Origin: Halobacillus hunanensis
GTDB lineage: Bacteria > Bacillota > Bacilli > Bacillales > Halobacillaceae
DNA: 64,000 bases
Reading direction: 5' to 3'
Assembly (NCBI RefSeq): GCF_900166655.1
Contig: NZ_FVZB01000007.1
Span: forward strand, 1,407,848-1,471,847
In this document: one piece after another, positions 25,241-35,076 of the stretch
Position numbering within the stretch: the stretch's first letter is position 1
Layout: each line of letters begins with the position of its first letter
Program-made: the position numbers and the translations under genes
The notes under the pieces: generated by a model
Databases searched by the model: none
What the model was told of the DNA's origin: nothing
What the model saw: only the letters and a program-made list of their open reading frames with translations

Positions 25241-25355
25241 TATTCCATTATTATCATAACTTGATTAAAAAGGCAACAGTAAATTCTTGACGAACGGTGT
25301 CTTATAACGACTGATATGTTATAATATAGTGTGGAATTTAGGAGGGTTTTTATAT

Positions 25356-28300
25356 ATGGGGAACAATAAAAAGTTTGATTTTCAGTCTCTTAAGTCTCTT
25401 TGGGAGAGAGGGATCATTCAGAAGAATACTCGCATCAGCTACGATGTGGCCTGGAATATTATATTGTTTTTTATCATTCTTGGAGTAGTCGGTTTATTCT
25501 TCGCCGGAGGAGTTGGAGCTGGATATTTTGCCTCTCTCGTAAAGGACGAGCCGATGAGAAGTGAGGCAGAGATGCGCGAGAGTATATATAACTATGAAGA
25601 AACATCGGAAATTTATTTTGACGATGAAAATTACTTAGGAAAAATTCAATCAGATATATATCGTGAGGAAGTTCCATTAGATCAAATGAGTAAGCATCTT
25701 AGAAATGCAGTCATTGCAACAGAGGATGCCTATTTTAAAACACATAACGGAGTTGTCCCTAAAGCTGTCATGCGTGCCGTAATGCAGGAGGTAACGAACG
25801 CAGCAGTTAAAACGGGTGGTAGTACACTAACACAGCAGCTTGTAAAAAACCAAATCTTAACAAATGAAGTATCTTTTGAACGAAAAGCAAAAGAAATGCT
25901 AATCGCCCTTAGGGTCGAGCGTTTTTTTGAGAAAGAAGAAATTCTAGAAGCCTACTTAAATATTGTTCCCTTCGGCCGTAATGCAAACGGTCAAAACATA
26001 GCTGGCGTTCAATCTGCTGCTGAAGGAATATTTGGTGTAAGTGCGAAGGATTTATCCATCCCTCAAGCTGCTTTTATCGCAGGACTTCCACAAAGTCCCT
26101 TTGCGTATACGCCATTTAAAAATAATGGTGAAGTAAAGAGTGAAGAAGCGCTTCAGCCAGGAATTAATCGTATGAAAGAAGTATTACAGAGGATGTATGA
26201 AACAGATTCCATTACGAAGGAACAATACAAGAAAGCACTGGACTTTAATCTAGTCGAAAATCTAGCAGAACCTACAAATTCATCGTATGAGAAGTACCCA
26301 TTCTTAACCGATGAAATTCATAGACGTGCGAAAGATATTGTGATCAAACAGTTAGTTAAGAAGAACGGTGATACAATGGAAGACCTGGCTGACAATGACG
26401 AGCTGGCAGAGGAATACAATATTTTGGCAGAACGCAAATTGAGTACAGGCGGCTTCAAGATTCACACAACGATAGATCAAGAGATTTATGATGTGCTTCA
26501 AAAAGTTAAAAATAATTATGAACGGTATCCTCGCAATAAAACGATCACGGTGACAGATCCTGAAACGGGAGATCCAGTCCAAAAAGTAATCCCTGCTCAA
26601 GTTGCAAGTACAGTTATTGAAAATTCAACCGGTAAAATTAAAGGTTTTATAGCTGGTCGCGATTTCGAACAACAACAAGTGAACCATGCAACCCAAACTG
26701 TACGATCAAATGGCAGTACGATGAAACCATTGGCTGTTTATGGACCTGCCTTCGATATGGGACGGCTTCAGCCTGGGTCAGTGCTTGCGGATGTACCTTA
26801 TCAATACCCTGGTACGACTGATGATGTAACTAACTACGGCATGGGATATCACGGACTCGTATCAGCAAGATATGCATTAGCCAAATCCTATAACGTGCCC
26901 GCAGTTAAAGCCTATATGAAAATTGTTGACGAAAACCCTGCTAAACATTATTTAGAAAAAATGGGTATTACAACATTGAGTGGAGACCTTTACACGAACC
27001 CTTCCCTGGCCTTAGGCTCGGCGCCCATTATAAACGCGGAAAACACGAATGCTTATGCTACTTTTGGAAACATGGGAAAATTTGTAGATGCCTATATGAT
27101 AGACAAGATTGTAACGAAAGATGGAGAAGTTTTCTATCAGCATGAAGCAAAACCCACAGAGGTCTTCAGTCCCCAAGCAGCTTACCTGACGATTGATATA
27201 ATGCGCGATGTCTTGCAATACGGTACAGCAGCAGGATTAAAGGGGCAGCTTACAAATCCAGGTGTAGACTGGGCTGGAAAAACAGGAACCTCTCAAGGCA
27301 AAAAAGATACATGGTTTGTGGCCACAAATCCAAATGTTACGGTCAGCATGTGGATGGGGTATGACCAAAAAGAAAACTTACAAGATGTGTCAAACTATAG
27401 CGGAAGAAATACAGCATTATGGGCTGATGTTGTTAATGCACTCTCAGAGGTCCGACCAGAACTGATGGTTCCAGACAGTGGATTCCAGCGTCCTAACGGG
27501 ATCGTGTCACGTTCTTATTGTGCGACATCAGGCTTATTAGCTTCTGAGCTATGTTCTTCAGTAGGATTAGCTAAAAGTGACCTCTATATCGCTAAATATG
27601 CTCCAACAAAAGTGGATGACAGCTTAATTAGTGGTAATTTTGTTAGAGTGAAAGACAAACTAGTGGCTGCCGGAGGTAATACTCCAAGTGAATTTGTGAT
27701 AGACGAAGGCGGCGTCACGCTAAGTCCAGAGTTCATTAAAGAGAATAACTATGATTCGCAATCGACGTTAAAATATCTGATTCCGAATAGAGGTGCCTGG
27801 GAGAATGTTGCCCTTCCTTCCTCTGGTTCGTTATCAACGTCATCATCTATCGAAAATGATGGGAAGAGTCCTGCAGCCCCGGCCTCTGTTTCAGTAAGCT
27901 CTTCCACCATTTCCTGGTCCGCCTCATCAAGTAATGATGTTGTTGGCTACAGGATATATAAGGCTCCTGAACCCGGAGGATCATTCTCAGTAATAGGAAG
28001 TACAACTGAGACTTCCTTTAACTTCTCTGGCGGAGATGGTATTTATGCAGTCAGAGCCGTGGACTATTTCGGTCAATCTTCAGGAAACTCATCTACTGTC
28101 AAAGTCGGTGATCCTGGAAAACCAGCATCGAAACCAAAGAAAAAGGAAAAACAAGAACCTAGCCCAGATCAAGAGTCTGAATCACAATCAGAGCAGTCCG
28201 AAACTGACGAGCAGACTTCATCAGATGAAGAATCTGGAAACACTAATGAATCAGAAGAGGAGAATAATTCCAATGAAGAAACCTCCTCTGAGCAAGAAGC

Positions 28301-28361
28301 AGCCGAAGGTGAAAACTCTTCCAATACCAACAATCAAAATCAAGATGAACCGGCAGAATAG
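25356..28361 (+). CDS. Class A penicillin-binding protein (PBP1A family) with FN3 domain and acidic tail
   Basis: A 1001-residue bifunctional peptidoglycan synthase. A short cytoplasmic part and one membrane helix (~34-60) precede a GT51 glycosyltransferase (ATEDAYFKTHNGV ~123, GGSTLTQQLVKN ~152). The transpeptidase has serine motif STMKP (~451), SYN (~510) and KTGTS (~640). After the catalytic part comes a fibronectin type III-like domain (~840-918, VVGYRIYKAPEPGGSF), then about 75 residues rich in Glu, Ser, Gln and Asp. The ATG at 25356 follows GGAGGG. It has an extended -10 (TGTTATAAT) upstream and its own terminator. In B. subtilis acsA lies here instead. Confidence 0.93.
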   Translation: MGNNKKFDFQSLKSLWERGIIQKNTRISYDVAWNIILFFIILGVVGLFFAGGVGAGYFASLVKDEPMRSEAEMRESIYNYEETSEIYFDDENYLGKIQSDIYREEVPLDQMSKHLRNAVIATEDAYFKTHNGVVPKAVMRAVMQEVTNAAVKTGGSTLTQQLVKNQILTNEVSFERKAKEMLIALRVERFFEKEEILEAYLNIVPFGRNANGQNIAGVQSAAEGIFGVSAKDLSIPQAAFIAGLPQSPFAYTPFKNNGEVKSEEALQPGINRMKEVLQRMYETDSITKEQYKKALDFNLVENLAEPTNSSYEKYPFLTDEIHRRAKDIVIKQLVKKNGDTMEDLADNDELAEEYNILAERKLSTGGFKIHTTIDQEIYDVLQKVKNNYERYPRNKTITVTDPETGDPVQKVIPAQVASTVIENSTGKIKGFIAGRDFEQQQVNHATQTVRSNGSTMKPLAVYGPAFDMGRLQPGSVLADVPYQYPGTTDDVTNYGMGYHGLVSARYALAKSYNVPAVKAYMKIVDENPAKHYLEKMGITTLSGDLYTNPSLALGSAPIINAENTNAYATFGNMGKFVDAYMIDKIVTKDGEVFYQHEAKPTEVFSPQAAYLTIDIMRDVLQYGTAAGLKGQLTNPGVDWAGKTGTSQGKKDTWFVATNPNVTVSMWMGYDQKENLQDVSNYSGRNTALWADVVNALSEVRPELMVPDSGFQRPNGIVSRSYCATSGLLASELCSSVGLAKSDLYIAKYAPTKVDDSLISGNFVRVKDKLVAAGGNTPSEFVIDEGGVTLSPEFIKENNYDSQSTLKYLIPNRGAWENVALPSSGSLSTSSSIENDGKSPAAPASVSVSSSTISWSASSSNDVVGYRIYKAPEPGGSFSVIGSTTETSFNFSGGDGIYAVRAVDYFGQSSGNSSTVKVGDPGKPASKPKKKEKQEPSPDQESESQSEQSETDEQTSSDEESGNTNESEEENNSNEETSSEQEAAEGENSSNTNNQNQDEPAE

Positions 28362-28380
28362 GTCAATCAATTCTTACTAT

Positions 28381-28412
28381 ACTCCAGTCCTGTGCTAGGA
28401 CTGGAGTTTTCT
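28381..28412 (+). terminator. Terminator of the PBP gene
   Basis: Eleven-base perfect arms ACTCCAGTCCT (28381-28391) and AGGACTGGAGT (28397-28407), then TTTTCTT. Confidence 0.9.
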
Positions 28413-28494
28413 TATGCAGATGATTTAAAATAGCAATCAATCATGTATAATGTGAAGAGTAGACAGAAAACCCTCAGAGCTAGGTGGTGATGCA

Positions 28495-29145
28495 ATGGAA
28501 CATACAAAAACCCAATACTCAGAAACCTTTGATAGTAAATATGGACCCATTATAGTAGAAGGACCGCTCCTGCCAGATCAACTATCTCGTTATACATTTG
28601 ACGAAGGATTAAATGCCTTCCGCCCTCCGGCTAAGCAGTTTGAAGCACTTCAGAGTATTGCTGCTTTTGAAGAAGGACGAATTATTATCGCTCGCAATCA
28701 AGAAAATATTATTGGTTATGTTACGTATCTTCACCCTGATCCATTAGAACGTTGGTCGGAAGGTAATATGGAAGATCTCATTGAACTGGGAGCCATAGAG
28801 GTAGTTCCTAAGTTTCGCGGCTTTCGTGTAGGTTCACGCTTGCTTCAAATATCTATGCAAGACGAATACATGGAAAACTACATCATTATTTCTAATGAGT
28901 ACTATTGGCATTGGGACCTTAAAGGAACACGCCTTTCCATTTGGGATTATCGAAAAGTTATGGAAAAGATGATGGCTGCCGGCGGGCTGACACCGGCACC
29001 AACAGATGACCCTGAAATTATATCCCATCCAGCAAATTGCTTAATGGTAAGAATCGGGAAAAATGTCCCACAGGAATCTGTTGAACAATTTGATCATTTA
29101 CGGTTTCTCACCCGCCATCAATATCGTAAAGCAAGGGGCGAATGA
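28495..29145 (+). CDS. acuA: AcuA, protein lysine acetyltransferase (GNAT)
   Basis: A 216-residue GNAT-fold protein. The acetyl-CoA-binding region reads VPKFRGFRVGSRLLQIS (~104-120). In B. subtilis AcuA acetylates and inactivates acetyl-CoA synthetase AcsA, and AcuC reverses it. The ATG follows AGGTGGTGATGCA, with TATAAT about 50 bases upstream. It overlaps acuB by four bases (ATGA). The usual target gene acsA is not adjacent, nor anywhere in the window. Confidence 0.93.
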   Translation: MEHTKTQYSETFDSKYGPIIVEGPLLPDQLSRYTFDEGLNAFRPPAKQFEALQSIAAFEEGRIIIARNQENIIGYVTYLHPDPLERWSEGNMEDLIELGAIEVVPKFRGFRVGSRLLQISMQDEYMENYIIISNEYYWHWDLKGTRLSIWDYRKVMEKMMAAGGLTPAPTDDPEIISHPANCLMVRIGKNVPQESVEQFDHLRFLTRHQYRKARGE

Positions 29146-29795
29146 GTATGTTAGTCGAAGAAATTATGAATAAAGATGTCATCACTATGTCTCCTGAAGA
29201 TTGCATTGAAACAGCGTTAAAGCTATTAAACGCACATAGAATTCGGCACATTCCTATAGTTGATCAGCAAAACTGTGTGATCGGAATAGTCTCCGACCGG
29301 GATGTCCGTGACGCAAGTCCGTCCATTTTTGACGATCCTGAACATTCTGACCAACTAAACCACCCGATTCAATCGATCATGACAACACCGGTTACAACCG
29401 TCCACCCACTTGATTTTGTTGAAGAAGTAGCAGGCATTTTTTATGAACAGGAAATTGCCTGTGTCCCCGTTACACGAAATGATGAACTTATCGGAATCAT
29501 TACAGAAAAGGATATGCTGCACACACTCATCCAGCTGACTGGAACGAATGTGCAAAGCTCTCAAATCGAAATAAAAGTGATCAACAAACCTGGGATTCTC
29601 CCACAGGTCACACAGGTTTTCGGAAAGCGAAAAGTAAACATCAGTTCTGTCCTCATCTATCCATACAAGCCTGATCAAAATTATAAAATTATAGTTGTTC
29701 GAATACAAACGATGAACCCACTTCCAACCATCAATGACTTAAAAGTTGAGGGTTATGAAGTCCTTTGGCCGAATTTACCGGGGATGACATCATGA
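29142..29795 (+). CDS. acuB: AcuB, CBS-pair and ACT-domain protein
   Basis: A 217-residue protein. Two CBS motifs fill residues ~1-140 (VEEIMNKDVITMSPEDCIETA; VPVTRNDELIGIITEKDML), followed by an ACT-like domain (~147-210, IEIKVINKPGILPQVTQVFGKRKVNISSV). It probably senses a nucleotide or amino acid, but its role in acetoin/acetate metabolism is not defined biochemically. It overlaps acuA (ATGA) and acuC (ATGA), so translation of the three genes is coupled. A second possible start is six bases downstream. Confidence 0.92.
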   Translation: MSMLVEEIMNKDVITMSPEDCIETALKLLNAHRIRHIPIVDQQNCVIGIVSDRDVRDASPSIFDDPEHSDQLNHPIQSIMTTPVTTVHPLDFVEEVAGIFYEQEIACVPVTRNDELIGIITEKDMLHTLIQLTGTNVQSSQIEIKVINKPGILPQVTQVFGKRKVNISSVLIYPYKPDQNYKIIVVRIQTMNPLPTINDLKVEGYEVLWPNLPGMTS

Positions 29796-30961
29796 CCTGT
29801 TCATCAAGTTTCGTTTTTTCAGAAGAGTTTACTCGCTATCGCTTCCGGGAAGATCATCCTTTTAATCAGCAACGAGTAATAATGGCAAAGGATTTACTTG
29901 AAAAAGAGCACGCCCTTACTGATACTCAGATTATCCCACCCCGCGTGGCTACGGAACAAGAACTAAAACTCGTCCATCATCCTAAATACATTAATGCTGT
30001 AAAACGGGGTGGTGAAGGACTGCTGACAGAAAGTGAAGGGCTGGAATATGGAATTGGGACAGAGGATACGCCAATATTTTCAGGTATGCATGAAGCTTCT
30101 TCCCTCCTCGTTGGCAGTACACTTGCCGCTATCGATTCCGTTCTTCAAGGGAAGGCAAAACATTCGATCAATCTAGGCGGTGGACTTCACCACGGATTTG
30201 AGCGAAAAGCGTCTGGATTTTGTATTTATAACGATGGAGCTGTTGGTATAAAATATATCCGGCAACATACCGATTACAAAGTGCTCTATGTGGATACAGA
30301 CGCCCATCATGGTGATGGGGTGCAATGGGCCTTTTATGACGACCCGAATGTTTGTACCTTCTCTATTCATGAAACAGGACGCTATCTTTTTCCCGGGACC
30401 GGCAATGTTAATGAACGCGGCCTCAAAGAAGGGTATGGCTACTCGTTTAATTTGCCTATAGATGCCTTTACTGAAGACGAATCGTTTATACAATTGTATG
30501 AATACGCTTTCAGGCAAATTGTAGACTATTTCAAACCAGACATTATTATTACCCAAAACGGTGCAGACGCTCATTTCCTGGACCCGCTTACCCATTTATG
30601 TGGAACTATGAAATTATATGAAAAAATTCCAGTGCTTGCTCATCAGCTTGCCCATGAGTATTGTGAAGGAAGGTGGATCGCACTGGGAGGTGGAGGTTAT
30701 GATATTTGGCGAGTGGTCCCAAGGGCATGGGCACAGCTTTGGAAGATCATGTCAACTGGAACCCCTTTTACAGGTCCTTTACCAACTTTATGGAGAGACC
30801 ATTGGCAATCCAAATCCCCAGTAGAATTGCCTTTGTGCTGGGATGACCCGCCAGGAGCTTACAAGGAAATCCCGAGAAAGCAGGAAATATCTGAAAAAAA
30901 CCAAAAGATATTGGAAAAATCCATGCAGTTCATACTGAACCAGAAAAAATTTAACCCATAA
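29792..30961 (+). CDS. acuC: AcuC, class I-type protein deacetylase
   Basis: A 389-residue histone-deacetylase-fold enzyme, almost the B. subtilis length. Catalytic residues are in INLGGGLHHGFERKASGFC, the metal motif YVDTDAHHGDGVQWAF, and Asp/Tyr in NGADAHFLDPLTHL and ALGGGGYDI. It removes acetyl groups added by AcuA. The ATG at 29792 overlaps the acuB stop; a longer in-frame start would lie inside acuB. It ends at a shared terminator against motS. Confidence 0.94.
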   Translation: MTCSSSFVFSEEFTRYRFREDHPFNQQRVIMAKDLLEKEHALTDTQIIPPRVATEQELKLVHHPKYINAVKRGGEGLLTESEGLEYGIGTEDTPIFSGMHEASSLLVGSTLAAIDSVLQGKAKHSINLGGGLHHGFERKASGFCIYNDGAVGIKYIRQHTDYKVLYVDTDAHHGDGVQWAFYDDPNVCTFSIHETGRYLFPGTGNVNERGLKEGYGYSFNLPIDAFTEDESFIQLYEYAFRQIVDYFKPDIIITQNGADAHFLDPLTHLCGTMKLYEKIPVLAHQLAHEYCEGRWIALGGGGYDIWRVVPRAWAQLWKIMSTGTPFTGPLPTLWRDHWQSKSPVELPLCWDDPPGAYKEIPRKQEISEKNQKILEKSMQFILNQKKFNP

Positions 30962-30988
30962 AAAAAGACCTGTTATCAGGTCTTTTTT
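30959..30988. terminator. Bidirectional terminator between acuC and motS
   Basis: A perfect hairpin AAAAAAGACCTG / CAGGTCTTTTTT with a TTAT loop gives T-runs on both strands between the convergent genes. Confidence 0.92.
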
Positions 30989-31704
30989 TATGAAGGATAA
31001 TCAGAATCTAAAATAACAATCTCAACCCTGCGATTTTTACTCCAATTCTCTACCGAGTTGTTTGGTACCATTGGGCGCGTATCAGCATAGGCCGCAGCAG
31101 TGAACCGGCTTTGTTTTATGTCTTCTGTATTTGAAAGTAAGTATCTAATAACACTCCCCGCCCTGGCACCTGACAATTCCCAATTTGAGGGGTATTTAAA
31201 GGTAGAAATCGGACGATTATCCGTATGTCCTTCTACTTTTACATCATTCGGTATAGCAGCAAGCAATGTCCCCATTTTATTTAGAAAGGGCTTACCCGAT
31301 TCCAGGATTGCAGCCTCACCACTGCTAAACAGCAGCTGTTCCTGTAGCACTAATACAATTCCCTCGTCTGTTCTGCTAGCTGAGATCGTGTCTTTCAGCT
31401 GATGACTTTCGAGATATTGGTTTACTTCCTTAAGCAGCTCATCCAAACTAGAAGATTGATCTGCTGTATGTTCAGGGTCAGTCAAATCTTTCGGATGGTC
31501 ATCCTCAACAGGAGACGGGTAAAATTCTAAAATCATTCTGTTTTGAAAGGATTGGGCTATTGCATCAAACTTCACTAAGTTGACTTGCGACATCGAAAAC
31601 AAAAGAATGAAGAATACTAGAATCAATGTGATCATATCTGCATATGTAGTCATCCATTTTGGCGAGCCTTTTTGTTCTGTTTTTTTGCGACGCTCAAACT
31701 TCAT
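30988..31704 (-). CDS. motS: MotS, sodium-type flagellar stator subunit (MotB family)
   Basis: A 238-residue protein. One membrane helix (~20-41) carries the ion-binding Asp in TTYADMITLILVFF. A plug region and linker follow, then an OmpA-like peptidoglycan-binding domain (~120-235, VEGHTDNRPI, NWELSGARAGSVIRYL, NRRVEIVI). With MotP it forms the Na+-driven stator used by alkaliphilic and halophilic bacilli. Its start overlaps motP by 11 bases. The operon position after ccpA matches B. subtilis ytxDE. Confidence 0.94.
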   Translation of the reverse strand: MKFERRKKTEQKGSPKWMTTYADMITLILVFFILLFSMSQVNLVKFDAIAQSFQNRMILEFYPSPVEDDHPKDLTDPEHTADQSSSLDELLKEVNQYLESHQLKDTISASRTDEGIVLVLQEQLLFSSGEAAILESGKPFLNKMGTLLAAIPNDVKVEGHTDNRPISTFKYPSNWELSGARAGSVIRYLLSNTEDIKQSRFTAAAYADTRPMVPNNSVENWSKNRRVEIVILDSDYPS

Positions 31705-32524
31705 TTGCTGTTCCCTTTACCTCAGATCTTCCATATTGTGCTTTCTCTTTCGGTACTTTTATATCTTCCTTATAAAGAAAAGCACTAAGCTTTTCTTCGA
31801 GAAGTCTAGGGTTCTGGCCGGATTGTATTCCAATAACACCCTGAATGATCACTTGTTTTATAAAAACTTCCTGATCTGTTTTATTGGCAAGTTTTCCAGC
31901 CATAGGATTAAAAACTAAGTTAGCCAATAAAGTACCATATAGTGTTGTTAGAAGCGCTACAGCCATCTTCGGCCCTAAGGTCTCAGGGCTGCTTAATGTC
32001 TGCAGCATCAGCACAAGCCCGATTAACGTCCCGATCATCCCCCAGGCTGGAGCATACTCTCCTGCTTTTTCAATAATTGTTCTGCCTCGCTGATGACGTT
32101 CTTCAATTGCAACAATCTCTGCAGTCATAATATCGTTAATCACATCAGGTTCTGCTCCATCCACTGCCAGAAGAATGCCTTTCTTAATAAAAGGGTCTTC
32201 TATTTCATCAAGCTCACTCTCTAGTGAAAGCAGCCCTTCCCTGCGAGCTTTGTCGGAGAACCGAACGAACAACTGTACCAATTCACGTAAGCTCATATCA
32301 TTCTTCTTACATGATTCCTGGAGCACGCGAAAGGTTACTTTCATTTCTGTTAAGTTAAAATTCACCATCAAAGCCGCGAAAAGTCCGCCAATCACAATTA
32401 AAATCGAAGCCGCATCAGCAAAGGAAGCTGCTCCCTTTATGCCTGCACTCGAAATGATTCCAAACATAACCATCGCGATACCTAAAGTGATTCCGATTGG
32501 AGTCAATACGTCCCGCTTGTTCAT
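31694..32524 (-). CDS. motP: MotP, sodium-type flagellar stator subunit (MotA family)
   Basis: A 276-residue MotA-family protein with four membrane spans (two at ~7-55, two at ~155-205) and a large cytoplasmic loop. The conserved stretch EYAPAWGMIGTLIGLVLML and GPKMAVALLTTLYGTLLANL carry the stator proton/sodium channel signatures. The charged cytoplasmic loop (RREGLLSLESELDEIEDP) contacts the rotor. It follows ccpA by 45 bases and overlaps motS by 11. The ATG follows GGGGAGAG. MotPS pairs are Na+-coupled by family knowledge. Confidence 0.94.
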   Translation of the reverse strand: MNKRDVLTPIGITLGIAMVMFGIISSAGIKGAASFADAASILIVIGGLFAALMVNFNLTEMKVTFRVLQESCKKNDMSLRELVQLFVRFSDKARREGLLSLESELDEIEDPFIKKGILLAVDGAEPDVINDIMTAEIVAIEERHQRGRTIIEKAGEYAPAWGMIGTLIGLVLMLQTLSSPETLGPKMAVALLTTLYGTLLANLVFNPMAGKLANKTDQEVFIKQVIIQGVIGIQSGQNPRLLEEKLSAFLYKEDIKVPKEKAQYGRSEVKGTANEV

Positions 32525-32569
32525 TCGTCTCTCCCCGATTCATAAATACATTTAGTATTTATATCGGCA

Positions 32570-33571
32570 TTACTTCGATTGAGTTGAGTTTCTTTCGATA
32601 ATTCTGTGGGGCAAAGTAACATTTTGCTCTTCGACTTCTTCTTTGTTCATGAACTTCGTGAGTAACCGCATAGCCACTGCCCCAATATCATACATCGGTT
32701 GAACTACTGTTGATAAAGTCGGTCGAACCATCGTAGCCAGACGGGTGTTGTCGAATCCAAACACTTCTACATCATCAGGTACAGAGAGTCCTTTGTCTTG
32801 CGCACCATGAATAACACCTAAGGCCATTTCATCTGCTGCCACAAAAATAGCGCTAGGCTTTTCATCCAACTCCCAAAGCTGTTCAAATGCTTCAATTCCT
32901 GAATCGTAGGAATAGTCTCCTGTAATAATCAAGTTATCATTTATGTTTAAATTATGGTCACGCAAGGCGCGCTTGTATCCTTCAAGTTTCTGATTGTTTA
33001 TTTCAGTATTTTCAGCACCTGACACATAGGCAATTCGCTCATTATTGTGAGAAACTAATAGCTCTACAGCTTCAAAAGCTGCCTGTTCATAATTAATATT
33101 TACTGAAGGAGTTTCCTTCGTCTCATCTACGGTCGCTGCAAGCGCAACAGGTACGGAAGCATTTTTGAATTCATGGACGTGTTCGTCAGTGATTGTTCCC
33201 CCCATAAACACAAGCCCGTCTACTTGTTTTCCGAGCATAGCATTAATTAAGTGTAGTTCCTTGTCTTTGTTTTGATCAGAGTTACTAAGAATAATATTGT
33301 AATTGTACATCGTTGCTATATCTTCGATCCCACGAGCCAACTCCGCGAAAAAAATACTTGAAATGTCGGGAATAATAACTCCGACTGTGGTAGTTTTCTT
33401 GCTAGCCAGCCCCCTTGCTACAGCGTTCGGCCGATAACCAAGCCGCTCGATGGCATCATTCACCTTTTTTCTTGTTGCTGGTTTTACGTTCGGGTTGCCA
33501 TTTACAACTCTCGACACCGTGGCCATTGATACACTTGCTTCTCTCGCTACATCATAAATTGTTACATTCAT
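32570..33571 (-). CDS. ccpA: Catabolite control protein A
   Basis: A 333-residue LacI-family regulator. The HTH and hinge occupy residues 1-58 ([37 protein letters not shown]). A periplasmic-binding-protein-like core follows, with corepressor HPr-Ser-P contacts expected there. CcpA represses or activates carbon genes at cre sites; three cre or cre-like sequences occur in this window, at ackA, uspA and the gene at 52857. The ATG follows GAGGAGG. It lies between aroA and motPS as in B. subtilis. Confidence 0.96.
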   Translation of the reverse strand: MNVTIYDVAREASVSMATVSRVVNGNPNVKPATRKKVNDAIERLGYRPNAVARGLASKKTTTVGVIIPDISSIFFAELARGIEDIATMYNYNIILSNSDQNKDKELHLINAMLGKQVDGLVFMGGTITDEHVHEFKNASVPVALAATVDETKETPSVNINYEQAAFEAVELLVSHNNERIAYVSGAENTEINNQKLEGYKRALRDHNLNINDNLIITGDYSYDSGIEAFEQLWELDEKPSAIFVAADEMALGVIHGAQDKGLSVPDDVEVFGFDNTRLATMVRPTLSTVVQPMYDIGAVAMRLLTKFMNKEEVEEQNVTLPHRIIERNSTQSK

Positions 33572-33720
33572 CCTGTTTCCTCCTCCGTCGTTTCCATCAA
33601 TTCCGACATATTATAAATATCATCATACGATAATTAGATATTCTCCGCAATGTTTCTTAAATCGTTTGTTAGTTCTAGGATACCCTAACTATTATAACGA
33701 ATAACATGAGAACAAAAAAT

Positions 33721-33748
33721 AAGTCAGGCTGAAAATTCAGCCTGACTT
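33721..33748 (-). terminator. Terminator of aroA
   Basis: AAGTCAGGCTGAA and TTCAGCCTGACTT arms around AAA, with ATTTTTTG after the stem on the - strand. It separates aroA from ccpA. Confidence 0.9.
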
Positions 33749-33785
33749 ATTTATATGACATAATTTGTTCAAAAAATTGTTCAGC

Positions 33786-34871
33786 TCATTGTCTAGCTAG
33801 TGCATTTACATTAAAGTTATTTAATTCTTTCATAAATGTATCGAAAGTTGGGATATCCATCTGTTGTGCTGAATCTGAAAGGGCCACAGCAGGGTCTGGA
33901 TGTACTTCGGCCATCACTCCATCTGCACCAATAGCAAGGGCTGCTTTAGCTGCAGGCAGAAGCAGATCTCTTCGCCCCGTGGAGTGTGTAACATCGACCA
34001 TTACAGGCAGATGTGTTTCCTGCTTCAGAATTGGAACACTTGAGATATCCAGTGTATTTCTAGTGGCCTTCTCGTATGTTCGAATTCCACGTTCGCAAAG
34101 AATTATATTACCGTTTCCACGAGAAATTATATATTCCGCTGCGTTTATGAACTCGGAAATTGTTGCCGACATTCCACGTTTTAATAGAACAGGTTTATTT
34201 ACAGATCCTGCTGCTTTCAACAATTCAAAGTTTTGCATGTTTCGTGCACCAATTTGAATGACGTCAAGATATTCAACAGCTTTTTCAATATCAGCTGGAT
34301 TAACAATTTCACTTACGACAGCTAAATCGTGTTCATCAGCTGCTTTCTTTAATATTTTCAATCCCTCGATTCCAAGACCCTGAAAATCATAAGGAGAGGT
34401 TCTTGGTTTAAAGGCCCCGCCTCGCAATAATTTCAATCCTTGTTTTTTTACAGCTTCGGCCACTGTAGATACTTGTTCATAACTTTCTACTGCACAAGGT
34501 CCCATGATAAAGTGTTGTTCCCCGTCACCGATTTTCTCACCTTTAATGTCAATGACCGTATCTTCAGGCTTCTTCTTCCTAGAGACTAATAATGCTTTTC
34601 TATGGTCATCCTCTTGAAGCTCAAGACTTGCCTTGAATATCTCTTTAAATAAGTGAATAACCGTTGAATCCTCAAAAGGACCATCATTATGTTCGGAAAT
34701 TTGGTCAAACATGACTCTTTCTCGTACTGGGTCGAAACGATTCATGCCCTGTTTTTCTTTTATTTGACCAATATCCTTTACCAATTCACCGCGTTTATTG
34801 ATTAAATTCAAAAGCTGCAAATTGACCTCTTCCAGTTGATTACGCAACTGGTCTAACTGCTGGTTGCTCAT
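33786..34871 (-). CDS. aroA: Bifunctional chorismate mutase / DAHP synthase
   Basis: A 361-residue fusion. Residues 1-~90 form an AroQ-type chorismate mutase ([20 protein letters not shown], with downstream FDPVRE). Residues ~110-360 form the KDO8P-type DAHP synthase ([50 protein letters not shown]). It condenses PEP and erythrose-4-phosphate at the head of aromatic synthesis, and the mutase part acts as the feedback sensor for chorismate/prephenate. The ATG at 34871 follows AGGAGG; upstream in-frame codons are rejected. Bacillus aroA (AroG class) is normally placed before ccpA, as here. Confidence 0.95.
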   Translation of the reverse strand: MSNQQLDQLRNQLEEVNLQLLNLINKRGELVKDIGQIKEKQGMNRFDPVRERVMFDQISEHNDGPFEDSTVIHLFKEIFKASLELQEDDHRKALLVSRKKKPEDTVIDIKGEKIGDGEQHFIMGPCAVESYEQVSTVAEAVKKQGLKLLRGGAFKPRTSPYDFQGLGIEGLKILKKAADEHDLAVVSEIVNPADIEKAVEYLDVIQIGARNMQNFELLKAAGSVNKPVLLKRGMSATISEFINAAEYIISRGNGNIILCERGIRTYEKATRNTLDISSVPILKQETHLPVMVDVTHSTGRRDLLLPAAKAALAIGADGVMAEVHPDPAVALSDSAQQMDIPTFDTFMKELNNFNVNALARQ

Positions 34872-35076
34872 AACTAGTCCTCCTATGTCTATTATTGTTT
34901 TCGATAAAAAAATCATGCAAAGATAATTAGGAACAATTATAGCTAATTTTACGAAAGTTGTCACCCATAGTAAGGGCTTTCATTAAAAATTGTTTAAAAA
35001 GTTATTCAATTTCTGTCATATAACATATAAATTTAATAAAAACAGGCGCAAACAAAGTCTTCGTTCTTCCTATTGC

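Noticed and set aside
28440..28494. A cre site in front of acuA
   Set aside because: No 15-base match close to the cre consensus was found between the PBP terminator and acuA.
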